Source: Galbula dea (Eukaryota > Chordata > Aves > Piciformes > Galbulidae). From it: a stretch of 64,000 bases of DNA. Shown one piece after another: positions 1 through 9,900 of this stretch. The position numbers were made by a program, and so were the translations under genes. The DNA lies in the NCBI GenBank assembly GCA_013399015.1, contig VWZX01010273.1:3505944-3569943 (forward strand). The letters are read 5' to 3'. Within the stretch, counting starts at the first letter, position 1, and each line of letters opens with the position of its first letter. The notes under the pieces are model-generated. The model searched no databases, was not told the DNA's origin, and saw only the letters and a program-made list of their open reading frames with translations.

Positions 1-1119
1 TGTTGATTCAGATAAAAAAGAACCTTAGATTCATAGAAAGCAAAAAGCTAGCCGAAGAGATCTTAAATGCTAACAGCAGCAGTGGCAGAGCTTTCTACCT
101 GCACAGATGTGTGACCTAAAATAACCTTATCAGCCCACAAATCTAGGGCACAATTATTTTAGATGTCCATCTTGTTTATCACATGAAAACGTTGCTCCTG
201 TTTCCAGCAGCAATGCTTAAAAAAAGTCTTGTTTGTTTTACAAAAGAGTATCTTCAGTTTTGGCAGGAAGGCTACAAAATTGTTTCTAGGAATAAAATGC
301 ATGAAATCTTCTTATGAACAAATTTCATTTTAACACTTGTTGTCTGTCTTTTAAAAATGGAAATTTAATCAACACTCAGAATAATGTGCTGTGAATCTAT
401 GGGTGCTCTAGTTAAAAGCAGTGGTTTACACTTTATTTATTCTGTTTTGGTTTTTTAACTTGGTAACATTTCTATGTAATAAATAAATGAAGACATGTTA
501 AGGCTACACTCCCAGTATCTCCTTTCGGTCAGTTTACTTCCCTAAGGCTTTTTAAGCAATATTTTATTTACAATTAGAGTTGTCAAATATGTAACTACTC
601 TTTAATGTGAACTTCAAAGCACTTAACATTCGTCTTGCTTTAGAATTCAATAATAAAACACCCACTGATATCAATATCAGCAAAGACAGGACAGGGCTAG
701 CTGATGTTTAAAATGTCTATTCTTACTTATCCAGAAGTTAATTTTCTATCACAGTGTGCAGCAATTAAAATTTACAAAATAAGTATCTGTTCTAAAGGAT
801 AAATGGATAACTCTATTAGCCCTGATTTATTTCCAGTGAGAATGACCATTCTCTCTCTCCTCTGAAATGCAGCAACAAGTTAGTGCAGAAGGCAGGAATG
901 TCTCACCCAGCTCTATTAACTCTGAACACAGAAAGAGGGGAGCAGTCTCCAGAGCTGCCACTCTGGGGACAATTTTATCGTACACTAAAACCCATTTAGA
1001 ACAATCTGAAGCAAAAGTCACTGATCCTAAAAGTTAAGCCCATGATTAATTTTATTGTCAGTAATCGCATTTTGAAGTAATATTATTAACATAAAATTGT
1101 ACCTAAAAGCTAGGCACAC
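1..1119. other. unique AT-rich non-coding DNA
   Basis: No gene or recognisable transposon is visible. The stretch is AT-rich with scattered AATAAA words (for example near 480 and 650), which are expected by chance at this base composition. The only longer open frame (64 codons, minus strand, 827-1021) has no recognisable protein features. Confidence 0.6.
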
Positions 1120-1296
1120 TGTGGTGGGTTAAGCCTGGCTGGATACAAGGCGTCCACAAAAGCCACTCTAGCACTCCCCCTCCTCAATTGTACAGAGGAG
1201 AGAAAACATAAGTAAAATCATCCATGCTTCCCACAGGGTCCCAAGTCTCCTCAGGGTGCATCCACCTCCTCTCATGTGAGGTCCTCCACGGGCTGC

Positions 1297-1308
1297 AGGT
1301 AGATATCT
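1297..1308. repeat. left target-site duplication of the nested LINE
   Basis: AGGTAGATATCT here matches AGGTGGATATCT at 1601-1612 at 11 of 12 positions and brackets the LINE 3' fragment exactly. Read across, the two flanks restore a continuous LTR sequence (GGCTGCAGGT..GATATCT..CTCCACC). Confidence 0.8.
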
Positions 1309-1600
1309 CATCATCATCATCGCTAGGCTTCGCGAACGAAGATTTGGGAAGGGCTCTACCCACATTTGTTGCAAGCGCCTTGGTGGCTAAAAAGGCCAAT
1401 ACGAGATAGGCATGAGCGGTTGCAAAAGGAACAGCAGAAAGACTCCTTAGATGGTGTGTTCTGCAAGGCACAATTCTTTCTGCGTTGTCTTTTCTCCTCA
1501 AGGGTGATCCTGCGTACTTTCTCAAAAGCATCAGCAGCGTTATAGATGGTGCACTCCAGGCCTCCCGCTTGGAGGCCAGAGTAGACCAGTTATGATGATC
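1309..1600 (-). mobile_element. 5'-truncated RTE/AviRTE-like LINE 3' end nested in the LTR
   Basis: On the minus strand a frame running from about 1535 to a TAG at about 1354-1356 encodes the C-terminus of a LINE reverse transcriptase. A basic stretch (KVRRITLEEKRQRR) is followed by a zinc-finger-like tail with the order CxxC, SRIGLFSH, and a distal C (CSFCNRSCLSRIGLFSHQG). Upstream, the frame is broken by a shift near 1530-1545, where the WSTLASKREAW segment lies in another frame. After the stop come a short 3' UTR with a perfect 5-bp hairpin (1328-1341) and an ATG/GAT-repeat tail (1309-1322 on plus). The insertion is bounded by 12-bp direct repeats AGGT(A/G)GATATCT at 1297-1308 and 1601-1612. 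The microsatellite tail and target duplication suit an RTE-clade LINE. AviRTE is my best guess for a bird, but the clade assignment is from motif memory, not a search. Confidence 0.75.
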
Positions 1601-1612
1601 AGGTGGATATCT
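1601..1612. repeat. right target-site duplication of the nested LINE
   Basis: AGGTGGATATCT is the partner of 1297-1308 and lies immediately outside the truncated 5' end of the LINE. Confidence 0.8.
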
Positions 1613-1952
1613 ACTCCACCGTGGAACACCACAGCTGCAAGTGAACAGCCTGCCTCAACGTGGTCTGCAGAGGAATCTCTACTTTGGCACCTGGAGCACC
1701 TCCTCCCCCTCCTTCTTCACCGACCTTGGTGTCTGCAGAGTTGTTTCTCTCACAGTCTCACTCATCTCTCCTGCTGCAATTGCTGTTGCACAGTAACATT
1801 ATCTCAGAGGTGCCACCACCTTCATTGATGGACTTGGCCTTGGCCAGCAGCAGGTCCCACTTGGAGCCAGCTTGGCATTAGCTCTGTTGGACATGGGGGA
1901 ACACACAGAAGCCAGCCCTGCAGCCCCCTCCATTATCCAAACCTTGCCATGC

Positions 1953-2410
1953 AAACCCAACAGACACATGTACAAGTCTTTGAAGACCAGGATGCTTCCC
2001 AGAATAAACAAGTATTTTTCTTTCGTTTCTCACTATACATAGTTCAGACAAAAAGCCAATTGCTGAGAAAAAAAAAAAAATCCAGTAGCCGTTATAGCAC
2101 AGCCCTTTATTAAAAATGTAAATTGGAATTCAATTGTCCATGTAACCTTTCCTCCCAGCACTAAAGTATCTGTTAAGCTGCTGTCTAATGGAATAACTGA
2201 AAGGCTTGCTTCTCATTTACTGGGTGAGTGAGTAGCAGTACATATACTTTCATTTAGTGTAATTGCAGTGTTCAGTTGGGGTTTTCTTTTTTTTTTTTTT
2301 AAACAATGCAGAAAGATAAATATGTCAGCCACATTAGAGAACAAACTCTCTTAAAGTAACACTTGCATGACTGTACTGAACTTTATTTTGATTATTCAAT
2401 TACATTATAT
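1953..2410. other. unique non-coding DNA with homopolymer runs
   Basis: An A-run at 2068-2080 and a T-run at 2287-2300 are the only structure seen. Neither adjoins a recognisable retroposed sequence, so I do not call a retrocopy. Confidence 0.5.
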
Positions 2411-2527
2411 AATCATAGAATGGTTTGAGGTGGAAGGGACCATAAAGATGATATAGTTCTAGCTCTCCTGCCATGGGCAGACATTCACTAGACCAGGTTG
2501 CTCAAAGTCCCATCCAACATTTCCCTA
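2411..2527 (-). mobile_element. CR1 LINE 3' UTR fragment (antisense)
   Basis: The plus strand reads AATCATAGAATGG, then GAGGTGGAAGGGACC, a diverged AGATGATATAGTTCT word, CCTGCCATGGGCAG, and CACTAGACCAGGTTGCTCAAAG, ending near CCATCCAACATTTCCC. This is the reverse complement of the 3' terminal region of an avian CR1, with the octamer tail at the left. Divergence from the consensus I remember is moderate. It stops abruptly and is followed within about 10 bp by a distant part of CR1. Confidence 0.85.
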
Positions 2528-2532
2528 TTTGT

Positions 2533-2625
2533 CAGGCATGATTTGCCCTTAGTGAAATCACGTTGGCTGTCACCAACCGCCTCCTTATTTTCGATGTGCC
2601 TTCACATAGTTTCCATAGGATGAGA
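2533..2625 (-). mobile_element. CR1 ORF2 reverse-transcriptase fragment (antisense)
   Basis: The minus strand translates as HIENKEAVGDSQRDFTKGKS followed by CLT. This is the CR1/LINE reverse-transcriptase segment usually seen as '..SQHGFTKGKSCLTNLV..', which lies well upstream of the CR1 3' UTR. An in-frame TGA precedes it. It lies next to the 3' UTR fragment at 2411-2527 in the same orientation, so the two may be one CR1 copy with the intervening ORF2 deleted. The right boundary is unclear. Confidence 0.65.
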
Positions 2626-2629
2626 GCAT

Positions 2630-5600
2630 ACCTAAAATATATTCTTCTCATGCAGTTCTCTATCAGAAAAGTATCATACAGAAAAGGAAATTTCAAGCTT
2701 CAGAGTCACACTCAAAGCTTGGAATGTTTCTCTTTGAGGTAACATGGTCCTCAAGAGTTGATTTCTGGCTATAAAATGCAAACTCAAAAAATAAAGCACA
2801 TTGTCAGTTTTTTGGCTTACGTATTTCAGCTTGCGGTTATGTTGCTCCTAGGCAAATATCATGTTATATTCTTCACAGACTCTGGCAAAATAACAGAAGC
2901 TTTTGTATTTGATTTGGTGTTTTAATGGATAATTAATCCAGGTCAGATGTTTTAAGGCAAGGAAAAGTTATTTCAGCTATGTACTTCATCTGTTGACAAG
3001 TCATTATTATAACTAGTCTTCCTTGGGAGAAAATCAGCCTGCAGTGCTGACTTGTACAAAAATCCAAACCCTCTGCCTACGAAGTTGCATTTTAGCTTTC
3101 AGTTCTAAAATGCTAGCTCTAAAGCGTTGTTACATACATGAATATAATAGCTAAATTTGTCAAAGCAAACTTTGCAAACCCTAAAAAGCTTGAAAGATAC
3201 TGTTAGTATGAAGATGCCAAGAAAATAGCAATGCATTTTTGAAGGAAAATGTCTAATTTTATATTTTTGAAATTTGCAAGAGAATAGAGCTATATGGAGC
3301 AGGCTGAGGCTGAAAAGCTGTGAAACAAAGACTTTTTTTAAAATCAATAGCTCACATAAATTCATGCTAAAAATGTAATTCAAAAAGGGGGATTATAATG
3401 GCAGTGAAGATGTTTTGATTAGAGAGTTTGTGATCTATTCCACTGGAGATATGCAAATCTAACATTAGCTGTATAGGCCACTTTACGTGACAAGTTATTA
3501 GGAGAGGGTAAAACAGTGAGAAAAGGCAAAGCAATTAATTTGCAGTCAACATCTCTTTGCTAATATGCATCTGTGAAAGGAAAGAATAGACAAGAGGAGG
3601 ACAGACATTCAGAGACAGATATTGTGTGTGAAAGTGCCCTGGGAAACAGACTTTCTTCATTGTAAGCAGAGTTCCTACTACAAGAGAACTTTCTTGCTTG
3701 GCTGGGATCCTCTAGATGAAAACGTGACAAGAAGTAGATAAATGCATACAAATGGTGTTTGACATGACTGAATTGCAAGTCATCCTCTGTAGGATATTAA
3801 GGAACTAAAAAAAAGCAATACCAAAACAAAACAAAATGAACAACAAACTGATTATCCATTTTAAAAGAGGACACTGTGACCTATTCAAACAATAAAACAA
3901 GAGCAGAGGGGATAAATTGCCTTGTTTGTCTATATGAAATAAATGTCAGCTTAGATTCAGAATCACTAATAGTCAATGCTTTTCTTGAAATAAGTAAAAG
4001 TTGCAAAATCACATAATAGCGCTTTTTGATACTTTCAGATTCTTATGTCATTGTTATTCCCTTATGCATCTAGCAGTTTTTAATGTAGTTGCAACCTGTC
4101 TTAGAATTGTCAAAGTGATTAGAAGATGAGCACTGCTTAAAGTTCAAAAGCAGCGGGATGCTGAGTAGTTTTGATTTTCTTTTTCCACATTTGGAACTCT
4201 GTATCTTAAAAGACTTTTCTTGCCTCTAATATCTTCTGAAATCATGAATCCTTTCACAGCCTTGAAGGACTTCTGAACAAAACTGGTATTCAGAAAAGAG
4301 TGAAATTGGAACAAATTCCTTGAAAACACAAAACAAAGCAAGCCCATCCAAGAAGCCATGAAAGCACTTTTTTTTTTCCTGTTAACTACCTGCAAGAGCA
4401 GAAGAATTCAGTATTTACAACTACAGATACTTATTTAAACAGAAAAGGCAGTAACTGTGCTTGATGAAAGTTGAATTTTCCAACATTTATGAAGTGATAA
4501 AACAAAACAACACACAAAACCAATGACTTGCTAAATACTGGTTTTAGCTCCTGAAGCATTCCTGTAACATTTGACTTCAGAAATTCTTCTCCAGAAGATT
4601 TTTTTTTTTTTTTTCAGAAATGGCAAGTATGATAATCACAGCTTGTTTTACATATTTGGTTGTGTTCATTATACATTTAACAACTAATATTTCAGAATTT
4701 TATTCCAAGATTACTCTAGGAGACAGATTGTTCTGGTTTCTCATCTTTTCAGTCAGTAATATTTTGTTGAATTAGGTCTCTGTGAAAAACAGTGCAAGAA
4801 TGATGACATTTTGGGCTAGATAGTTCTGCCTCCAGGAAAATACATTGTATTAGAAAACATATTAACCATCAAGTTAATATTCTTGTGTCATGGAAAGTCA
4901 ATTATGATTTTCAAATAGCATTTGCACTGTGTTACTCTAAAACATGCAAAACCATTTCAAAAGCTTTTAAACCTGACTTGTTTCCCTGTTACAATAGATG
5001 CTAATTCACATTTAACAACTTGTTTGTTAACATGATGTCTGATGGGATATGTTTTCCCTGCAGAAACATACTAATGGATGTTCCTTAAATATATGCCCTA
5101 CACAAAGAACACCCATGTGGAGAAAGCTGCAATCTGCAAGTTATGCCCCACTGCCTTTTATGAAAGCTTTGTAGAGCATTGTCTTTTATGGCTCTACACC
5201 ATATTTGCTAATTTTTACCCCCCTTTGTAATATATTTAAGAATGAATACACGGAAATAATATCATGAGGTTTTCAATGCTCATTAGGAAGAAGAGGGCTA
5301 AGTCTTCACAGGTAATAAAGCAACTATCTGCAGGCACGAAAACTAGCTCTTTCATCTGTGCTAATGTACTCAGCTATTGCTCCCAAATCCTCATAAGAGT
5401 TACTATAAATATATTGAACTGCAAGTCTAAATTTCAGTTTACTGTCAATATTTCTCACAACTTCAGTGCCAACACTGTCTCAATGCCAGTACAAAAATTA
5501 AGAAAGAATAGAGCAGCGATGTTTGGGGCAGTCCTGATTATGAACTCCTCCACAAGTGCCTAGCAACGAACAGAGACAGAAGTAGTCACATATTCGCAGA

Positions 5601-6400
5601 GGAACAGAAGGAAGAAGGTAGCCAGGAACTGTGAAAAAGAAAGAAAAAGGAACCTGAGCATGGGAGTTGTAAGGACTGCAGTACTGTCAATATTTAAGCT
5701 TCTAGGGTGGAAGTCTGAATCCTGGTCCTCCCACCCCAGAACAGCCATAGCAAATTAAGATGTTATTCCCTACCAACCTCCCAGCAGTTAAACTGCCACA
5801 ATAGATTACGCTGAAGACAGGCAGGTTGTTTTAAATTGCCACTTAAGGTGTGCCATGATCTTCTGTTCTGTTTTTGAATCAAAACAGATTAGAGACATTC
5901 AAACAACCTGTTAACAGTAATTTGGCTGCTCAGGGAGCAGCACCCATCTCAGTAGCAGAAATAAAAAATTATTCCAATAATACTCCAAAAAGATTTCTGT
6001 AACCCTTCAGAAATGTATCCACAAAACCCTAACATGCTGAGTGTAAATTTTCCTAATATCTGTGTGCTGAGCAAGTAGATGTTTAGTCTTACCAAGGAGG
6101 AAAATACACAGGAAAAGAATATTTCTGAAATCCTGACTCTCTTCAGACAATTCGCTTAGTGATGGTAGAGGTCTCTCTGTCACTCTGGGATTGCATTCTA
6201 CAAATCCCTCCTAAGTCTAGTCACCTTAGAGCTTCTTTTCATCAAGTGAGAGCAGGGTAACCCTTTTACTAAAAACACTGCCAAAGAAAAATCTGTTGAC
6301 TCTCTGATTTAAATGCAATACCTCAAAGAGTATAGAGCTGTTCAAGGTGTGGCAGATACGGATCTGGTCTTCTCTATTGCCCAAGTGGAATACTGTCCTA
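2630..6400. other. long non-coding stretch, no supported gene
   Basis: AT-rich unique sequence. It holds a T-run at 4599-4614 and an octamer-type POU motif ATGCAAAT at 3451-3458. Several unremarkable open frames are present, the longest 99 codons at 5264-5563 on the plus strand. None has recognisable domains, a signal peptide or a membrane pattern. A purine-rich segment lies at about 5575-5660. Confidence 0.5.
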
Positions 6401-6403
6401 GGA

Positions 6404-6585
6404 TAATTCAGGTTAGAAACAACCTCAGGAGGTCTCACAAAATAATGTCAGGCTGCTCAGGACTTTATCCAGTTAGAACTTGAAAAGCTCCAGGGGTGGA
6501 AACCACACAACTTCCCTGCATGACTCATTTCACTGCTTTACTATACTCACTGTGAAAAAGTGACATCAGTATATCCAAAATCCTG
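6404..6585 (-). mobile_element. diverged CR1 3' fragment (antisense)
   Basis: Recognisable CR1 words in order: GGTTAGAAACAACCTCAGGAGGTCTCA (cf. GGTTGGAAGGGACCTCAGGAGGTC), GGCTGCTCAGGACTTTATCCAGT, TTGAAAAGCTCCAGGGGTGGAAACCACACAACTTCCCTG, CACTGCTTTACTATACTCACTGTGAAAAAG. This is the reverse complement of the CR1 region upstream of the 3' end. Part of the middle (the 'TAGTCCAACCCCC' segment) is lost. It is older than the 19761 copy. Confidence 0.8.
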
Positions 6586-6849
6586 TACTCAAAAAGAAGG
6601 AAAGGACAGCAGGCACATATGTATGGGCAGAAACATTACTTAGGAATTTAAAATATGGAGTTCAAGAGAAAGCATACCATATCACAAGAGTCTTTATTGT
6701 ATCAAGTTCCTCAGCAATTTTTCTAAATGGAATAAATTGTCATCTTTTATGTCTACATTTCTCTCACAGAGCTTCTTTGATATAGAGGACACCAATGAGG
6801 ATGGTAAATTACAATATTTTGCTGATAGTACAGAGTGATTAAAAGCTTT

Positions 6850-6985
6850 CAAGATTTCTAAGTACTATTCACACTTTACAAGTAAGGATTTTAAATCTTC
6901 AGAGAGATGATTTCCGAGTCTCATACTGAGATAATGGTTGAAACAAGAACAAAACTACATTACTTCATCCAGTATCCCCAGTTCT
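6850..6985 (+). mobile_element. possible MIR/CORE-SINE remnant
   Basis: CACACTTTACAAGTAAGGATTTTAAATCTTCAGAGAGATGATTT resembles the MIR core 'CATTTTACAGATGAGGAAACTGAGGCTCAGAGAGGTTAAGTGA', and pieces downstream resemble the remaining MIR body. Divergence is high and this could be coincidence. Confidence 0.35.
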
Positions 6986-6989
6986 AACT

Positions 6990-9900
6990 TCTACTCTGAT
7001 TTCACTCTTAATCATTTGGTAGCAGATATTAAAACTTAACAGGCTCAGACAGTAATGACAAAGTTCCTGAAACAGAATTCAGTGAAGATGACTTAATACA
7101 TAGAAACTATTTTTGGATGAGGAAGGCTCTGAGATGCAAGTGGTTAGGAGACAAGGAAACTACTTAGTTGAATTATCAGCAGTATTTATAGTCTTCCCAT
7201 GCCTCCTCCTTCTGGATGTTGCTGAATAAAAGACTGGCCAAGATGGATTTTTGGACAGACCAGTACAGCCATTTATAATTTACCTTCAGTATGTATGCAT
7301 AAGAAGTATAGAGAATTTGCTAAGGGAGATCACTAAATCGCTTACAAAGGAGATAGTGGTGTAGAATAACGCAATGGGAACTCTTGGCTATTGGGAAGTT
7401 GCAAGAGGCCAATTGTTTAAAGTGTTTTGTCTCAGATTCCTAGACTTGAAGTTACTATAACAACACACCAGCATCAGTAAAAATGTTTTCTTTCCTTTCT
7501 TTCTTATATATGCACAAGACTAAAGCATTCTAGAAAATCTGATCTAATTGCAGAACCTCTGAGCAAAGATTAATGTTGACCAAAGCTGGCACAAGTTGGC
7601 AATCTCACAGAGCCAGGGCTGTGTTGTGCTGCTTGGTCACTTCATTTTCATTAAAGCATTTTAGCCTTGCCTTCTATTTCCCGGGATCCTCAACAGCAGT
7701 GGAGACTTCGACCTAGACACAGATGAATTCAATAGACAGGCTTTGGACAGTATAGAAATAGTATCTTCACTCAGTAGCACAGAGCAAGCTTGGAGCTAAG
7801 AATGGACCAGAATAACAATTCCATATGGACAGGATTTGCATATTAACAAGAGCATAAGTTGTTGCAGCTGTCTCGCCTTCAGAGCAGCCAGTTTTAGCCT
7901 CTGACGAATAGGATGTTACTCTACAAATCTGATTGCATATGGGCTGTATCAATATGCCATAAATGGCAATGTTTTGTTGTCTAGGGAAATCAAAATGCTA
8001 CTGAAATTTTAATCTGATTATTTTATAGTGTTTTAAGTAGAACTCAACTCTTCCAGTATTCCAATAAATAGCCTGGCTGATCTACTGGAAACAGAAGAAA
8101 AGACATGACAGGCAGCCTACATTAATAAATGGTTCATGGGAGCTGCAGTGAATTGCCAAAATACAAATAGTATTTTCTGTATTCCTAGCCCTTTTCTAAT
8201 AGCCAATCTCAGCTATACATTTGTTTAAGCTCTATAGCTTGGCTATAATAACAAGCATGTAACTTATAAAGATGGAAGAGCAGCAAAAATACTAGACACA
8301 ATGCTGACCTTTTCATGTGATTGGTAATTCTTATACTTGTGACAGTCTTACTTTTTATCATGTAATATCTTAACCCATTGACCACAAAGAACTTCCACAT
8401 AGCATATATAGATAAATCAACTGATGCTTTGAAGGGAGTTTTGCTACAGTATTTTTTTTAATAACAAAAACCTCTAACTGCACATAGTACAGTTTAGCGC
8501 TGAGGCTAATCTCTTGAAAAACAGAGAAGGGAAGGATAGACTATAAACCAGAGGATACAGTGCTAACATTCATTATAAAGTCCTTCTGTTTTTTCAAAGA
8601 AAAATATACTGCACTTGTCCCCTGTCAAAGTACTGACCTACCCTCAGAACAGAAAAATACATTTTTAAGACATCTTATTTGATGTCTTACTATTTGTGTT
8701 ATATGTTCAGAGCATGTTGACTAAAGCAAAGAACAAAGGCTGAGTAATTTGAACCTAAACTCATACTTCACAGGTCAATGCCTCAGTCCACAAGAAAGAG
8801 CAATTATTGCACTTGAGCTACAACCAGGAATAATATTATAAAAGGGGTCAGCTACACATAATTTCACTGGAGAAAAGACGTGCAGTAAAAAAAATAAACT
8901 AAAAAAAAATTAATTTTCTTAAAAGCACTATAATTTCACCTCCCTGACTGAAGAACTGTTCAAAAGGAAAAAAAAACCAACAAACCAACAAACTGACATG
9001 ACTTTAGCTGCTTAAAATCCTCCCCTGAAGTAATTTTGGAATACAGCCATAACAAATTATTAAGCATCATTTTTCAAAAAAATTAAATATTTCATTTTCC
9101 TGTGTTATTAATTAATGCTTTCTTAAAAACTTTAACCAATGCTAGCTTCAAAACAAATAGTAAGGGCAATCTGTTCCTAAGCAATGTTAATTTAAAGTAA
9201 TCTTACACAGTTTTTGTAGCTTCTGTTTCTAACAGTGGCTGCTTTCATTCTTTGAAACAATTGCTGTTCCTTTTGGAACAGGTAAATTGCTTCAGTGAGT
9301 GACAAGTTAGTCCTCTTGCTGTGAGACTGGAAGCTGTTCCTTCAATCAAAAGTAAGCTGGTTGGAAATAAGTGATTTTATGCCTCACTGCATTTGGTCTT
9401 GCCTGAATACAAGAGGACATTATCTTACTGCCTGCCACAGCTGAAGGAAAAGGCCCTATGTGACTGATGTACAAAGTGCTTGCCACAACCAGTGCTTGTT
9501 GCTTAATGAGGGGAATGGGGAAAGGAACACAAATCTTTCCACAACCTATGCATGCTGTGGAGGCAACAACTCCAAAAGACAACACAGTTTTGTTCTTGAT
9601 AGAAGAAAGCATCCCCCAGCTGCTCCCATGTGACATTCTTTTCCTCAAAGTTCTGGATTTGAAGTAGGTACTGGAAGCATTTACAGATTATGGAAATATT
9701 TAACATAATGTAAGAAAGGAAAAAAATACCACTCACAACTCCTCAACTTGTTCTTATTTTGCATTTTCACCTGTTAATTGAAGTGAGGATCAAAACACTC
9801 AATCAAACCTTCTGTAAAAAAAAAAAACAAACAAACCAACTTGTATCCCAAGGCATTTGTTTATAGTTACCTAGGTCTGCCCCATTCACCCATAAAGCAC

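Larger units (their letters stand above)
1120..1952 (-). mobile_element. ERVL-type solo LTR, internally deleted and interrupted by a LINE
   Basis: The block opens with TGTGGTGGGTTAAGCCTGG and continues through the CCACTCTAGCACTCCCCCTCCTCA segment that I recognise as one end of a common avian ERVL-family LTR. The other end (about 1613-1952) carries blocks homologous to the LTR at 49980-50780, for example the 'GAGGTGCCACC' word at 1807-1817 against 50641-50651. In the opposite orientation this family shows a TATA-like box and a poly(A) signal, so I assign the minus strand. The middle of the LTR (R/U5-side sequence present in the 49980 copy) is missing after about 1219. A 292-bp LINE fragment sits at 1309-1600. 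No retroviral gag/pol sequence flanks it, so it is a solo LTR relic. The outer right edge is uncertain by about 10 bp because no clean target duplication is visible. Confidence 0.8.

Noticed and set aside
1184..1531. 115-codon minus-strand frame beginning MLLRKYAGS
   Set aside because: It is a shifted reading of the LINE 3' end. The real LINE C-terminus is in another frame of the same strand and ends at about 1354.
5264..5563. 99-codon plus-strand frame
   Set aside because: No recognisable family, composition like the surrounding non-coding DNA.
9346..9736. Overlapping frames of 100, 66 and 77 codons
   Set aside because: They overlap on both strands and none shows family motifs, so at most one could be real and none is supported.
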